Assembly (NCBI GenBank): GCA_944389315.1
Contig: CALXLX010000012.1
Location: 1 to 64,000, forward strand
DNA: 64,000 nt
Source: an uncultured Opitutales bacterium
GTDB lineage: Bacteria > Verrucomicrobiota > Verrucomicrobiia > Opitutales > Intestinicryptomonadaceae
Direction of reading: 5' to 3'
How positions within the stretch are numbered: position 1 is the first letter of the stretch; every line of letters begins with the position of its first letter. Positions 25,807 through 35,389 of the stretch are shown here, piece by piece. The notes under the pieces are model-generated. The model was not told the origin of the DNA, searched no databases, and saw only the letters and a list, made by a program, of their open reading frames with translations. The translations under genes were made by a program, and so were the position numbers.

Positions 25807-26606
25807 TCTATCAGCCTCTTTGCGGTTTGCGCCACCCCGGAATTTTGCGCGCAGGCGGCGTACTGCGGGTCTTCCCGCTCGTAAAGTTTGTCGAAGTGGC
25901 CTCCCCTCCTGAAGGAGTAGGAGGAATTTTTTGTAACTATTATGTGCTCTATGAAACTTAGGCCTATGGGCCTGCAGGCGAGCGAAAGCTGCCTGGTAAA
26001 ATTCAAATCCTCCGCCGAGGGCGAACTGTCCCCGCCGGGGTGGTTGTGCGCAAGCACTATGCTCTCCGCCCCGGCGTTTATGGCGGTTTCTATTATCTTT
26101 CTGAAATCCGTGCGTATGCCGCTTACGCCGCCCTCGAAAATTCTTACGGCCCCGGGGGGCAGAAGCTCCAGCTGGGAGTTGAAACAGGCCATCTCCATCA
26201 CCTCTATCTTCTCGTTGGCTATGCGAGCGCGGAAAAATCTTATAAGCTTGTCGACAGTGTCCAAAGAGAGCCGCTCCGTCATAATCTGTTGCTGCATGTA
26301 GAGGGGAATCAGCTCTTTTACGAATTTTATGCACGCTGCGGCCCCGCCGCCTATGCCCTCTATGTGCGTAAGCTCGGAAATATCGGCGTCGAGTATGCCG
26401 CGCAGATTGCCGAACCTGGCGATGAGCATCTTCGCTGCCCGCTTGACGTCGCTCCTGGGGATAGCCAGCGTAAGAAGAAGCTCGGCGACCTCATAGTCTG
26501 CAAGGGAGCTTATGCCGCCGCTTAGAAAACGCTCGCGCAGGCGTTTTCTGTGCCCTTCAGGCGAGCATATGCGCTCGAGTTTCCTGTCTGACGATGGCCT
26601 CTTCAT
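25803..26606 (-). CDS. radC: DNA repair protein RadC family (JAB/MPN domain)
   Basis: 267 residues from the ATG at 26606 (MKRPSSDRK), whose ATGA overlaps the thiD stop; a longer frame runs into thiD and is discarded. An HhH-like N-terminal region (VAELLLTLAIPRSDVKRAAKMLI) is followed by a JAMM-type motif HNHPGGDSSPSAED (H-x-H-P-x7-D). The family's biochemical role is not firmly established despite the name. It is the middle gene of the coupled trio thiD-radC-tsaD. Confidence 0.88.
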   Translation of the reverse strand: MKRPSSDRKLERICSPEGHRKRLRERFLSGGISSLADYEVAELLLTLAIPRSDVKRAAKMLIARFGNLRGILDADISELTHIEGIGGGAAACIKFVKELIPLYMQQQIMTERLSLDTVDKLIRFFRARIANEKIEVMEMACFNSQLELLPPGAVRIFEGGVSGIRTDFRKIIETAINAGAESIVLAHNHPGGDSSPSAEDLNFTRQLSLACRPIGLSFIEHIIVTKNSSYSFRRGGHFDKLYEREDPQYAACAQNSGVAQTAKRLID

Positions 26607-27427
26607 CTTGCCAGCGGGGATATACGGTTTATGAATTTGCGCCCCCCTATTTCGACGGGATAGAGCATTCCCCTCCTCAGATAGTCCTGCGCGGCGCATA
26701 CGGCGTCTTTAAGCGGCTTTCCCTTCGCCAGAAACGCGGTTATGGCCGCGCTTAGCGTGCAGCCGCTGCCGTGCGTGTCCACGCCCTCTATGCGCTTTGA
26801 GGCGCGCCGCAAAATTATGTTTCCGGACTTGTCGGCAAGGGCGTTCAAAAGGTTCTTGCCGTCGAGGTGCCCGCCCTTCAACAGCACGTTTGTCGAAAAT
26901 TTGACGGCGAGAGCCGAAGCGGCCTTTCCAAGAGATGTCGCGTCTATGCGCTTTACCCCCAAAAGAAGCGCGGCTTCGTCGAGATTTGGGGTTATAAGAA
27001 AGGCCTTCGGCAGGAGAATATCCGTCAGCGTCTTGAGCGCCTCCGGCTTTAAGAGCGGCGCCCCGCTGGTTGCCGCGCATACGGGGTCCACAACAAGCTT
27101 TATGTTTGGCCTCGAGGCGAAGAACCTCGCCGCGCAGCGTATGCGCGGCGCGTCGAAAAGCATGCCGCACTTGGCCGCAGACGGATTGAAAAACTCGCAG
27201 ACGGCCTCCAGCTGCGTTTTTAGGCTCCTTACGGACGCCGCCTGCACGAAGCGCACCCCGTCGGGATTTTGCGAAGTCAGGGCCGCTATGGCCGTCAGCC
27301 CGTGCACGCCGAGATTTGCGAAAGTGAGCAAATCCGCCTGTATTCCCGCGCCTCCGCCCGAATCGCTCCCCGCCACGGTGAGCGCTGAGGGTGCGGAAAA
27401 TTTCTTCGATGCGCGGGAAGCCTTCAT
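26603..27427 (-). CDS. thiD: hydroxymethylpyrimidine/phosphomethylpyrimidine kinase
   Basis: 274 residues. It phosphorylates HMP and HMP-P in thiamine synthesis. ALTVAGSDSGGGAGIQADL is the classic ThiD N terminus; NLDEAALLL and the anion-hole DTHGSGCTLSAAI are present, the latter with the catalytic Asp. ATG 27427 is chosen; the longer frame to 27994 lies under rarA on the other strand and is a shadow. No TPP riboswitch is apparent in the 70-bp gap to rarA. No SD is obvious. Confidence 0.92.
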   Translation of the reverse strand: MKASRASKKFSAPSALTVAGSDSGGGAGIQADLLTFANLGVHGLTAIAALTSQNPDGVRFVQAASVRSLKTQLEAVCEFFNPSAAKCGMLFDAPRIRCAARFFASRPNIKLVVDPVCAATSGAPLLKPEALKTLTDILLPKAFLITPNLDEAALLLGVKRIDATSLGKAASALAVKFSTNVLLKGGHLDGKNLLNALADKSGNIILRRASKRIEGVDTHGSGCTLSAAITAFLAKGKPLKDAVCAAQDYLRRGMLYPVEIGGRKFINRISPLAR

Positions 27428-27521
27428 AACACGGAAAAGTTTGCATGCTTTTAAAAAACTTTCAAGAAAACCTTTATGCTTGAAACGTTCCCGATAAGTG
27501 GAAATCTTTATCAAGGTAGAA

Positions 27522-28895
27522 ATGGGCGCAAACGGAGAGCTTTTTGACAAATTCGACGCCGCGGAGCAGGCCCGCCCCGAGGCTGCGGACGAGCGCGTCC
27601 CGTCGTGGGCTCCCCTCGCGGTCAGAATGAGGCCCAGGAGCCTTTCCGAGGTTGTCGGGCACGGGCATGTGCTCGGGGAGGGCTGCCTGCTCCCGCGCCT
27701 GATAAAGGCGGACACTTTCGGGTCTTTGATATTTTTCGGCCCTCCCGGCTGCGGTAAAACTACGCTTGCGGAAGTCATAAGCCGCGAGACGAAAAGCAGG
27801 TTCGTTAAGATAAACGCCGTGCTTTCAAACGTCGCGCAGCTTAAGGAGGAACTCTTTGCCGCCAGATACAGGAAGGGCGAGCGCACCATACTTTTCATAG
27901 ACGAGATACACCGCTTCAACAAGGCCCAGCAGGACCTGCTCCTGCCCGATGTGGAGGACGGAAACATACGCCTCATAGGCGCAACCACGCACAACCCCGG
28001 GTTTTACATCAATGCTCCCCTGCTTTCCAGAAGTCATCTTTTCCGCCTGGAGCCTCTCGACAGCCGCGACATTTTAAAGGTTCTTAAAACCGCCCTGGCC
28101 GACGATGCGCGCGGTTTGGGGTCCTACAAGTGTTCTGCTTCGGACGAGATTCTTCTGGGCATTGCGCGCATTTGCGACGGCGACTTACGCCGCGCCTTGA
28201 ACGCGCTTGAGACCATGGTATTGGCCGCGGGCGGCGGCAGGGAGCTGACGGAGGCCGACGTGGAAGTTTTCGCCAAGGAGCGCAGGGTGCGCTACGACGC
28301 CGACGAGGACGAGCATTACGACACCATAAGCGCGTTTATAAAGAGCGTGCGCGGGTGCGACCCCGACGCGGCGATGTATTGGCTTGCGAAGATGCTTGTG
28401 GGCGGGGAGGACCCGCGTTTCATAGCGCGCAGGCTGCTGATATTGGCCAGCGAGGACGTCGGGCTGGCGGATTCCAGGGGCATACTTGTGGCCAGCGCGG
28501 CTTTCGACGCGTGCGAGCGCGTCGGGCAGCCCGAGTGCGAGCTAAATTTGGCGCATGCAACGCTGTTTCTTGCAACCGCCCCCAAGAGCAATTCAGCGAC
28601 AAACGCGCTCTATGCGGCAAAGGCCGAGGTGTCGAAAAAAGAGACGCAGAAAGTGCCTTTATACTTGCGCGACAGCCATACTTCCCTTAATAAAAAGATG
28701 AACAAAAGCCCCGAGGAATATATCTATAACCACGAATGCCCGGGGCATATAAGCGGACAGGAGTATCTCGAGACGCCATTGCAGCTCTACACCCCCTCCC
28801 ACTACGGGGCGGAGGCGCAGATTGCCGAGCGGCTCGAGTGCTTCAGGGAGCTGAAACAACAAATACGCAAAAAAAATGGAAGAGGAAAAAAATAA
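27522..28895 (+). CDS. rarA: replication-associated recombination protein A (AAA+ ATPase)
   Basis: 457 residues. A clamp-loader-like AAA+ ATPase acting at stalled replication forks. Walker A is GPPGCGKT (73-80), Walker B ILFIDEIHRF (about 123-132), with the sensor region SRSHLFRLEPL. The C-terminal part, KAKVS-like MAEAKVS to YLRDSH, is typical of RarA/MgsA. Start: the ATG at 27522 with AAGG 5 nt upstream is preferred to a GTG at 27498 without SD. It overlaps the next gene by 20 bases. Confidence 0.92.
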   Translation: MGANGELFDKFDAAEQARPEAADERVPSWAPLAVRMRPRSLSEVVGHGHVLGEGCLLPRLIKADTFGSLIFFGPPGCGKTTLAEVISRETKSRFVKINAVLSNVAQLKEELFAARYRKGERTILFIDEIHRFNKAQQDLLLPDVEDGNIRLIGATTHNPGFYINAPLLSRSHLFRLEPLDSRDILKVLKTALADDARGLGSYKCSASDEILLGIARICDGDLRRALNALETMVLAAGGGRELTEADVEVFAKERRVRYDADEDEHYDTISAFIKSVRGCDPDAAMYWLAKMLVGGEDPRFIARRLLILASEDVGLADSRGILVASAAFDACERVGQPECELNLAHATLFLATAPKSNSATNALYAAKAEVSKKETQKVPLYLRDSHTSLNKKMNKSPEEYIYNHECPGHISGQEYLETPLQLYTPSHYGAEAQIAERLECFRELKQQIRKKNGRGKK

Positions 28896-29343
28896 CTTTT
28901 CGCCGGAGAAGTTCTCGCGCGTGCGGAACACCAAGAGGCTTGAGCTGAATTTCTGCAGCACCTGCGTGGTAAACGCGGTCGGGCTTCTTGCGGCGAGTTT
29001 TACGGTTTCTGACATTTCGTTCAGCAACGTGTTTTCGTTTGCGGCGCTGCTTTGCGTTATATGGCTGCTAAACTGGATACTCAGGCCGTTTCTCGTGCTT
29101 TTTACACTGCCTTTCGTAATAATAACGATGGGCTTTGGAATGATATTCATCAATGCCGCGGTGATATACCTTAGCGCGGGCATTGTGCCCGGCATACACA
29201 TAGGCTCGTACTGGAACGCTCTGTGGGCGAGCTTGCTTGTGTCGGCGGCAATGTGGGTGAATGTATATTTCCGCTCGGAGGCTATGATACGGTCGGCGGC
29301 GTCAGGAGGAGAAAACTCCAAGCCCGGCGAAGATTCCAAATAG
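28876..29343 (+). CDS. four-helix membrane protein, phage-holin-4-2-like (PF04020-type)
   Basis: 155 residues. Four hydrophobic segments lie at about 29-46, 50-68, 75-108 and 118-134, including LNWILRPFLVLFTLPFVIITMGFG, the conserved block of the small inner-membrane family related to holin 4-2. No biochemical function is known. The N-terminal 25 residues are charged and would stay in the cytoplasm. The gene overlaps the end of rarA, so it is part of that operon; its role there is unclear. Confidence 0.8.
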   Translation: MEEEKNNFSPEKFSRVRNTKRLELNFCSTCVVNAVGLLAASFTVSDISFSNVFSFAALLCVIWLLNWILRPFLVLFTLPFVIITMGFGMIFINAAVIYLSAGIVPGIHIGSYWNALWASLLVSAAMWVNVYFRSEAMIRSAASGGENSKPGEDSK

Positions 29344-29364
29344 GAGTGCTGAATTTCTGTTTTT

Positions 29365-30009
29365 ATGAGAAGATTTCTTGCCATAGCGGCGTTTTTTTCA
29401 TCGGTTTTTGCGGCGCGCGCGGAAGAGCCCATATATCTTGAGCCGAGCGGCAATATTGTGGGGCCTGCGGCGGCGATGTCGTCTTATGTGGGCTCTTGGA
29501 GCGGCCAGCAGAACATATTTTTGCCGGACGGCAAGCTGCTGATGACTTTTGTAGTCTCGCAGGACTGCCGTTGGACATACGAGAACGGCAAAAAGATTCT
29601 GAGGCTTACAGGCGAGATAATGACCTACGGCGAAAAGATAAAAATCTCCCAGACTATGGAGGACAAGGGGGAGTATATACTTCTCGAATTTTCCGACGCC
29701 CAGGGGCAGAAGACCCGCTTCAGGGGCTATGTGCAGCGCGCGCAGGTCGTGTGGACGCCGGAGTATTTCTTCATTTTGCCGGACGTGCAGATAGACATAT
29801 TTTTCCCGTCGAAGGACAAAATCGAGCTGTTCTCGGAGAATGTTAAGATGGTTCCGGGAGGGAAAGGGTATAGGGGCAAGTTGGTCATAAAGACGCTGTT
29901 GTCGAAGAAGCGCCTCGAGAGCTCCCCCTTGCGGGATTCCTCGGACAAGAAGAATGCTCCGCGCAAGGGCGGCCTCCTTCTGAGGGGCAGCGGCACTTTG
30001 TTCGATTGA
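29365..30009 (+). CDS. secreted protein of unknown function
   Basis: 214 residues with a signal peptide (MRRFLAIAAFFSSVFAARA). The mature chain is beta-strand rich: SSYVGSWSGQQNIFLPDG, then alternating polar and hydrophobic strands to about 160, consistent with a lipocalin-like or other small beta barrel. The tail (170-214) is basic. I recognise no family. It lies 21 bp after the holin-like gene and directly before hrpB, whose possible TTG start would overlap its stop. Confidence 0.75.
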   Translation: MRRFLAIAAFFSSVFAARAEEPIYLEPSGNIVGPAAAMSSYVGSWSGQQNIFLPDGKLLMTFVVSQDCRWTYENGKKILRLTGEIMTYGEKIKISQTMEDKGEYILLEFSDAQGQKTRFRGYVQRAQVVWTPEYFFILPDVQIDIFFPSKDKIELFSENVKMVPGGKGYRGKLVIKTLLSKKRLESSPLRDSSDKKNAPRKGGLLLRGSGTLFD

Positions 30010-30020
30010 AGCTTCGGTTT

Positions 30021-32582
30021 ATGGATTCTTTGCCGGTAGACGCGCTGGAGCCCAAGTTGGCCGAAAAAATCAGAAGCGGCGCGAGAAACTTTGTAATTTC
30101 CGCGCCGACAGGCTCGGGAAAATCCACCCGCCTGCCGCCCATGCTCGGAAGGCTTTGCGGCGGGGCGGTTTACGTCTTGCAGCCGCGCAGGATTGCCGCG
30201 AGAATGCTCGCCAGGAGGGTGGGCGTCGAGAGCGGCATGAGGCTGGGGGACGATGTGGGCTGGCATATACGCTTTGAAAAAAACTACACCCCCAACACCA
30301 AGATAGTTTTTCTTACGGAGGGCGTTTTGGCGCGCAAGCTTCTCTCTCCCGGCGGCCTCGACGGAGTTGGCGCGGTGGTGTTCGACGAATTTCACGAGAG
30401 GAACCTTTATGCGGACACTTCCCTTGCGCTCGCGCTTGAATACCAGAGAAAAAAGCGGCCGGATTTGATATTGGCGGTCTGTTCGGCGTCGATGGATTCG
30501 TCGGCATTGCTCGAATATATGGGGGAAGGGGCGGTTCTGCTGAAAACGGAGTCGAGGCTTTTTGACATAGACATATCCTACCGTGTCCCGCGCCGCCGCG
30601 ACGCCTATTGGGAGGACGCCGCCGACGTCTTTGCCGACATCGCCTCGTCAAGTTCCGACGGAAACTTTCTGGTATTCATGCCCGGCTTGTATGAGATTTC
30701 TCGCGCGATAAGGGCCATAAACGAGCGGCCGGAATCGCGCGGGTTCGAGGTCTTGCCGCTGTACGGGGAGCTTCCCGCGGAGCGGCAGGACGCCGCCCTC
30801 GCCCCGTCGGGCAGGCGCAAGGTGATAGTGTGCACGAACATAGCGGAAACCTCCCTTACGGTGGAGGGCGTAAAGTTTGTGATAGATTCCGGCTATGCGC
30901 GGGTTGCCCGCTACGATTCCTCCCGCGGAGTGAATACGCTTCTTACGGAGCGCATAAGCCTTGCGAGTGCCGTGCAGCGCGCGGGCAGGGCGGGAAGAAC
31001 TTCGAGGGGCGCGGCGGTGCGCTTGTGGAGCAAGGCAGAAGAATGCAATTTCGAGCGTTTCACGGCGCCCGAAATAAGGCGGTTGTCTCTTGCCCAGACG
31101 GATTTGTGGCTTAGGACAGCGGGCAGAAATTTGCGCTCCACGGCTTTCCTCGACGCTCCGGAGGACGCCGCCGTGGAGGATGCAGACTCCCTTCTTTCAT
31201 CTCTCGGCGCCCTCGACGACAAGGGGCTTATAACCGATATGGGCCGCAAGATGGCGCGCCTGCCCACCGAACCGCGCTACGCAAAGCTGCTTTGCGAGGG
31301 TGTGCGCCTTGGCTGCCTGAAGGAGGCCGCATTTGCCGCGGCTCTCACGGAGGCGGGCAGGGTAAAGCTCGACATCGACGACGCGTTTAGGGCGCGCGAA
31401 CTCGACGAGATGGTGGGGGAGAGCCCCTCCGAGTTGGCGGAGCTGTCCAAGCTGTGCATGATTGCAAGAAACATGCGCTACGACGAGGATTTCTGCCGAA
31501 AATACGGCATACACGCTTCAAACGCCCGCAAGGTGTGCGCTCTTGCTGAGGATTTTGAGCGCTCCGCGCGCTTTCTGCGGGCCGATTCCAATGCCGGGCC
31601 TGCCGGCGAAACCGAGGACGAGGCCACCCGTTGGCGCAATCTGTCAAAATGCGTCTTGGGGGCTTTCCCCGACCACATATGCTCGAGGGTTTCAAAGGCT
31701 TCCTACGCCTGCAACATAGCCGGCGGGCGGCGCGGCGAGGTGCGCAAGGCGTCGCGCCGCTGGACAGACGGCTTATTTTGCGCTGTGAGCTTGCAGGAGC
31801 AGAACGTCTCGTCGAGGGCTGTCATAATGGCGGGCATGGTCTGCCCCGTGGAGCTTTCCGACATAGAGGAGATGTTCTCGGATGGGATAAGGGAGACGGA
31901 GGAGGTTTATTTCGACGAGTCGAGCAAATCCGTGGAGGCAAAGAAAAGCGCGGTTTTCATGGGGCTGGAGCTTTTCAGCAACAGGCTGCGCAAACCGCCG
32001 GAATCGGAGGCTGCGCGCATGCTCGCCTCGCGCATGGCCGACGGAAGCTGCAAACTTAAGAATCTGGACGACAACGTTTCCGACTTCATATCGAGGGTAA
32101 ATTTTCTGTCGAAACATGTTCCCGATTTGGGCTACGAATTTATAGACGACGCCTTCATGCTGATGGTTTACGAGCAGGCGGCGCTGGGGTCGTACTCTTA
32201 CTCTCAGGTCAGGGATTTGGACGTTTTGGGGGCGGTCAAGGAGTGCATGGATCCTTCGAGGCTGTCGTCGCTCGACTACTACGCGCCGTCAAGCGTGAGC
32301 CTGCCTACGAGGAAGCGCCCGGTCAAGCTGCGCTACGACGTCTCGGGCGGCAGGGTTGTTTTGTCCGCATGGTTCAAGGATCTGATGACGTTCGATTCGT
32401 CAAAGTTGAAGATAGCCGAAGGGCGCATACCCGTGACCTACGAAATTCTCGCCCCCAGCGGAAGGCCCGTGCAGACCACTCAGGACCTTAAAAACTTCTG
32501 GAAAACCTCCTGGCCCCAGGTCGCTAAGGAGCTGAAGGCGCGCTATCCGAAGCACTTTAAAAATCTGCCCGAACCGCTCTGA
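30021..32582 (+). CDS. hrpB: ATP-dependent RNA helicase HrpB-type (DEAH box)
   Basis: 853 residues from the ATG at 30021; a TTG at 30006 that overlaps the previous stop (TTGA) would add 5 residues. Motifs: APTGSGKST (29-36), DEFH (122-125, the DEAH variant), SASMDS, and motif VI QRAGRAGRT. A long C-terminal domain reaches 853 residues, close to HrpB rather than the larger HrpA, and the C-terminal LPTRKRPVKLRY is typical of HrpB. Its cellular task in most bacteria is not known. It ends 7 bp from the convergent MATE gene. Confidence 0.88.
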   Translation: MDSLPVDALEPKLAEKIRSGARNFVISAPTGSGKSTRLPPMLGRLCGGAVYVLQPRRIAARMLARRVGVESGMRLGDDVGWHIRFEKNYTPNTKIVFLTEGVLARKLLSPGGLDGVGAVVFDEFHERNLYADTSLALALEYQRKKRPDLILAVCSASMDSSALLEYMGEGAVLLKTESRLFDIDISYRVPRRRDAYWEDAADVFADIASSSSDGNFLVFMPGLYEISRAIRAINERPESRGFEVLPLYGELPAERQDAALAPSGRRKVIVCTNIAETSLTVEGVKFVIDSGYARVARYDSSRGVNTLLTERISLASAVQRAGRAGRTSRGAAVRLWSKAEECNFERFTAPEIRRLSLAQTDLWLRTAGRNLRSTAFLDAPEDAAVEDADSLLSSLGALDDKGLITDMGRKMARLPTEPRYAKLLCEGVRLGCLKEAAFAAALTEAGRVKLDIDDAFRARELDEMVGESPSELAELSKLCMIARNMRYDEDFCRKYGIHASNARKVCALAEDFERSARFLRADSNAGPAGETEDEATRWRNLSKCVLGAFPDHICSRVSKASYACNIAGGRRGEVRKASRRWTDGLFCAVSLQEQNVSSRAVIMAGMVCPVELSDIEEMFSDGIRETEEVYFDESSKSVEAKKSAVFMGLELFSNRLRKPPESEAARMLASRMADGSCKLKNLDDNVSDFISRVNFLSKHVPDLGYEFIDDAFMLMVYEQAALGSYSYSQVRDLDVLGAVKECMDPSRLSSLDYYAPSSVSLPTRKRPVKLRYDVSGGRVVLSAWFKDLMTFDSSKLKIAEGRIPVTYEILAPSGRPVQTTQDLKNFWKTSWPQVAKELKARYPKHFKNLPEPL

Positions 32583-32589
32583 TTTGGGC

Positions 32590-33954
32590 TCACTGAAATA
32601 CGGATATGCCCCTCTTTTTCATCGCCCTAAGCTCCGCGAAACTCATGGTTGCGCAGTATAGGCAGGCGACAGCGTCGGAGAGCGGAAAGCACATCCAGAC
32701 TCCGTCCAGCCCGAATAGGGGAGGCAGTATCAGCATCAGCGGGACGAGAGCCCCCACCTGCCTTAGCACCGTAAGTATTATTGCAACCTTGGGCCTTCCC
32801 GTAGACTGAAAATATCCGGAGGTTATGATGTTTATCGCAAGCACAGGTATAAGGGAGGTCATTATCCTTATTGCGTTTGCGCCCTCGGCCTCTATGGGGC
32901 TATTGTGCCCGAGAAACAAAGTGAAAATCTCATCGGGGAAAATCTGCACCGCAACCAGCCCCGCAAAGCCTGCGCATATCGTTATCGAAAGGCTTGCAAG
33001 CCAGGTTTTAAGCGCTCTGGAATAGTTCTTGGCCCCCCAGTTGAAGCCTATTATGGGCTGTATGCCCATGCTCATTCCTATCATGGGCAGGAATATTATC
33101 ATTACGACCGTCATGCATATGCCCACTATCGCAACGGCGCTGTCCTCCCCGTAGCTTCTGGCCTGGTATATGAACAAAGTGGTGGAGAGCGCGGACAATA
33201 TCTGGACTATGAAATGCGGAGACCCCAGCGCAAACACCTTTGCCGCCAGGCTCGGAAATATCCTGAAATTAGGTATTTTAAGCGCCACTATGCCGGACTT
33301 TGTCGCATAGAAGCCGAGCACAAGGCACGAGGATATCATCTGGGAAATCACCGTAGCCCACGCTGCCCCCTCTATCCCGAGATTGAGCTTTGCCAGGGCT
33401 ATGTAGTCCAAAAAAATGTTCAGGACGCACCCCGTTGATATGGTAATGAAAGCGTAGGTCGGCCTGCCTTCGGCGCGTATGAGGTTGTTTATGCCGTAGG
33501 ATATCTTCTCGAATACTATGCCGCCGAGAATTACCGAGTAGTATGCCGAAGCAAGAGGCAGCATCTTCTCGCTCGCGCCGAAAAGCGAGAGAAGCTCCTC
33601 CACAAATATCACGCCGAATACGCCCGTGGTTATGCCGAATGCCAGAAACATGCAGAACGTCTGCCCGAGTATCTTTTCGGCCTTTGCGTAGTCCTTCCTG
33701 CCCAGGGTTATTGAAAGCAGAGTCGCAGAGCCCTGGCCTATGAGCATCGATATGGCAAGAAACACCATCGCCGGGGCAAAGCACACCGTTATCGCCGCGA
33801 CGGATTCCTCCCCGCAAAAGCGCCCGACGAATATCCTGTCCACAATATTGTACGCGGCCTCTATCAGCGTCGCAAATATGCTGGGCGCGCAGTAGCGGAG
33901 TATCAGTTTGAAGATACCCGAATGTGCAAGCATGGATACTTGTGCGGAGTCCAT
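32590..33954 (-). CDS. MATE-family multidrug efflux transporter
   Basis: 454 residues with about twelve transmembrane helices in two six-helix halves. APSIFATLIEAAYNIVDRIFVGRF near the N terminus and GIQPIIGFNWGAKNYSRA in the second half match the MATE family. Such carriers export cationic compounds with Na+ or H+. The first helices are preceded by HSGIFKLILRYC. The gene stands alone between hrpB and tyrS on the minus strand; the substrate cannot be told. Confidence 0.88.
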   Translation of the reverse strand: MDSAQVSMLAHSGIFKLILRYCAPSIFATLIEAAYNIVDRIFVGRFCGEESVAAITVCFAPAMVFLAISMLIGQGSATLLSITLGRKDYAKAEKILGQTFCMFLAFGITTGVFGVIFVEELLSLFGASEKMLPLASAYYSVILGGIVFEKISYGINNLIRAEGRPTYAFITISTGCVLNIFLDYIALAKLNLGIEGAAWATVISQMISSCLVLGFYATKSGIVALKIPNFRIFPSLAAKVFALGSPHFIVQILSALSTTLFIYQARSYGEDSAVAIVGICMTVVMIIFLPMIGMSMGIQPIIGFNWGAKNYSRALKTWLASLSITICAGFAGLVAVQIFPDEIFTLFLGHNSPIEAEGANAIRIMTSLIPVLAINIITSGYFQSTGRPKVAIILTVLRQVGALVPLMLILPPLFGLDGVWMCFPLSDAVACLYCATMSFAELRAMKKRGISVFQ

Positions 33955-33979
33955 ATCTGCTTCGTCCTCAAAAGGCGAC

Positions 33980-34006
33980 GGCGGGAAAAGTTCTCCAGTT
34001 CCCGCC
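33980..34006 (-). terminator. hairpin after tyrS
   Basis: GGCGGGAA (33980-33987) pairs with TTCCCGCC (33999-34006), loop AAGTTCTCCAG, about 30 bp after the tyrS stop. The following T-run on the minus strand is short, so its strength is uncertain. Confidence 0.5.
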
Positions 34007-34036
34007 GCTCGCCCTGCTGTTTTGTTGTAAGTGTCT

Positions 34037-35215
34037 CTATTTAAGCCTGAAGAATATTCGCTTGCCAGCCTGTATCACAATGGGCTTTTCCGGCTTTGAA
34101 ATTTTTGCCATGGCGTCGGAAACTTTCTGCGAGTCCATCTTCACGCCGCCCTGCTCGACGAGCCTCTTTATCTCCGCCTTGCTCGGAAACAGCTTTGTCT
34201 GCGCCATGATGTTTACCAGCGTGGGCTGGGCGTCGCCTATGAGGGCGTCGTATTCAAATTCCGGCATCTCGTCGGGAAGCTCTCTTTTGGAGAATACCTT
34301 TTCAAAGTTTTCGGCCTCGGCGTTGGCGCAGTCCACCCCGAAGAATTTTGTAAGCAGAAGCTTTGCGAGGTTCTTCTTGCATTCCATGGGGTGCTCCGTC
34401 TTGAGGCGGGCGATGGTTTCGGGAGTATACAGGAGAAGATACTGGTAGTACTTCCACATAGTGTCGTCTCCTATGGACATTATCTTGCCGAACATGTCGC
34501 GCGGGGTGTCGTTGAAGGCTATGTAGTTGCCGTAGCTTTTCGACATCTTCTTGACCCCGTCCAGCCCGACCAAGAGAGGCATGGTAAGCACCGCCTGGCC
34601 GCGCTCGAAACCCGCCTGCAGCTGAAGGTCGCGCCCGACAAGATTGTTGAACAGCTGGTCCGTGCCGCCCAGCTCCACGTCGGACTCTATCATAACGGAG
34701 TCGTAGCCCTGTATGAGCGGATAGAGGAACTCCACTATGGATATGGGCGTCTTTGAGGCGTAGCGCTTGGCGAAGTCGTCCCTCTCCAGCATCCTGGCGA
34801 CCGTCATCTTCCTCGACAGCTCAAGCAGGTCTCCGAAGCTCATCTTGCCGAACCATTCGCTGTTGTAGTGGACCTCCGTCCTTGACTCGTCGAGAATCTT
34901 GAAAGCCTGGCTCAGGTAGGTCTTGGCGTTCTGGTCTACCTCCTCGGGGGTGAGCACGGGGCGCAGGGCGCTTCTTCCGGAGGGGTCTCCTATGCAGGCG
35001 GTGTAGTCGCCTATGATAAGCACGGCCTGGTGGCCCATGTCCTGAAACTGCCTGAGCTTGTTGAATACCACCATATGCCCGAAGGTAAGGTCGGGCCTGG
35101 TTGGGTCCACACCCAGTTTAACCCTGAGTTTGGCTCCTTTTTCGAGCTTGTACTTCAAGTCTTCCTCGCCGATAAACTTGTCGGCGTTCTGCGCGAATTG
35201 CCTGATGGATTCCAT
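34037..35215 (-). CDS. tyrS: tyrosyl-tRNA synthetase
   Basis: 392 residues. Class I synthetase of the TyrRS type: LRVKLGVDPTRPDLTFGHMV includes the HIGH-like block, and KKMSKSYGNY is the KMSKS loop. A C-terminal S4-like RNA-binding part (about 330-392, IKRLVEQGGVKMDSQKV) is present. GGAGG lies about 15 nt before the ATG, which is long for an SD. It diverges from glgC across 174 bp that contain the glgC promoter. Confidence 0.93.
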   Translation of the reverse strand: MESIRQFAQNADKFIGEEDLKYKLEKGAKLRVKLGVDPTRPDLTFGHMVVFNKLRQFQDMGHQAVLIIGDYTACIGDPSGRSALRPVLTPEEVDQNAKTYLSQAFKILDESRTEVHYNSEWFGKMSFGDLLELSRKMTVARMLERDDFAKRYASKTPISIVEFLYPLIQGYDSVMIESDVELGGTDQLFNNLVGRDLQLQAGFERGQAVLTMPLLVGLDGVKKMSKSYGNYIAFNDTPRDMFGKIMSIGDDTMWKYYQYLLLYTPETIARLKTEHPMECKKNLAKLLLTKFFGVDCANAEAENFEKVFSKRELPDEMPEFEYDALIGDAQPTLVNIMAQTKLFPSKAEIKRLVEQGGVKMDSQKVSDAMAKISKPEKPIVIQAGKRIFFRLK

Positions 35216-35332
35216 AAGCGGGAAAGATTCCTCCCTTGGCGGAATTTTTGCAACATCTTTTTGCGTCGGGCGCGCTTTGTTTGAAATGTGTTTTTAGAAC
35301 GTTTTTTTTTGATACGCTTTAAAAAACAATGA

Positions 35333-35361
35333 TTGATTTGTGGGGTATGACAATCTATACT
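35333..35361 (+). promoter_or_regulatory. predicted promoter for glgC
   Basis: TTGATT (35333-35338), exactly 17 bp, TATACT (35356-35361), 29 bp before the glgC ATG at 35390. A good match to the sigma70 consensus; glgC also has AAGG 8 nt upstream of its ATG. Confidence 0.75.
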
Positions 35362-35389
35362 GTCGGAAAATTAAGAAAAGGTCTTATAT

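Noticed and set aside
25807-26334. Extension of the tsaD frame upstream of the TTG
   Set aside because: It overlaps radC throughout; composition is basic and histidine-rich like other shadow frames.
27428-27521. TPP riboswitch ahead of thiD
   Set aside because: The gap to rarA is about 90 bp and lacks the conserved THI-box sequence.
27428-27994. Long extension of the thiD frame under rarA
   Set aside because: Serine/arginine-rich shadow of the rarA gene on the other strand; ThiD proper starts at 27427.
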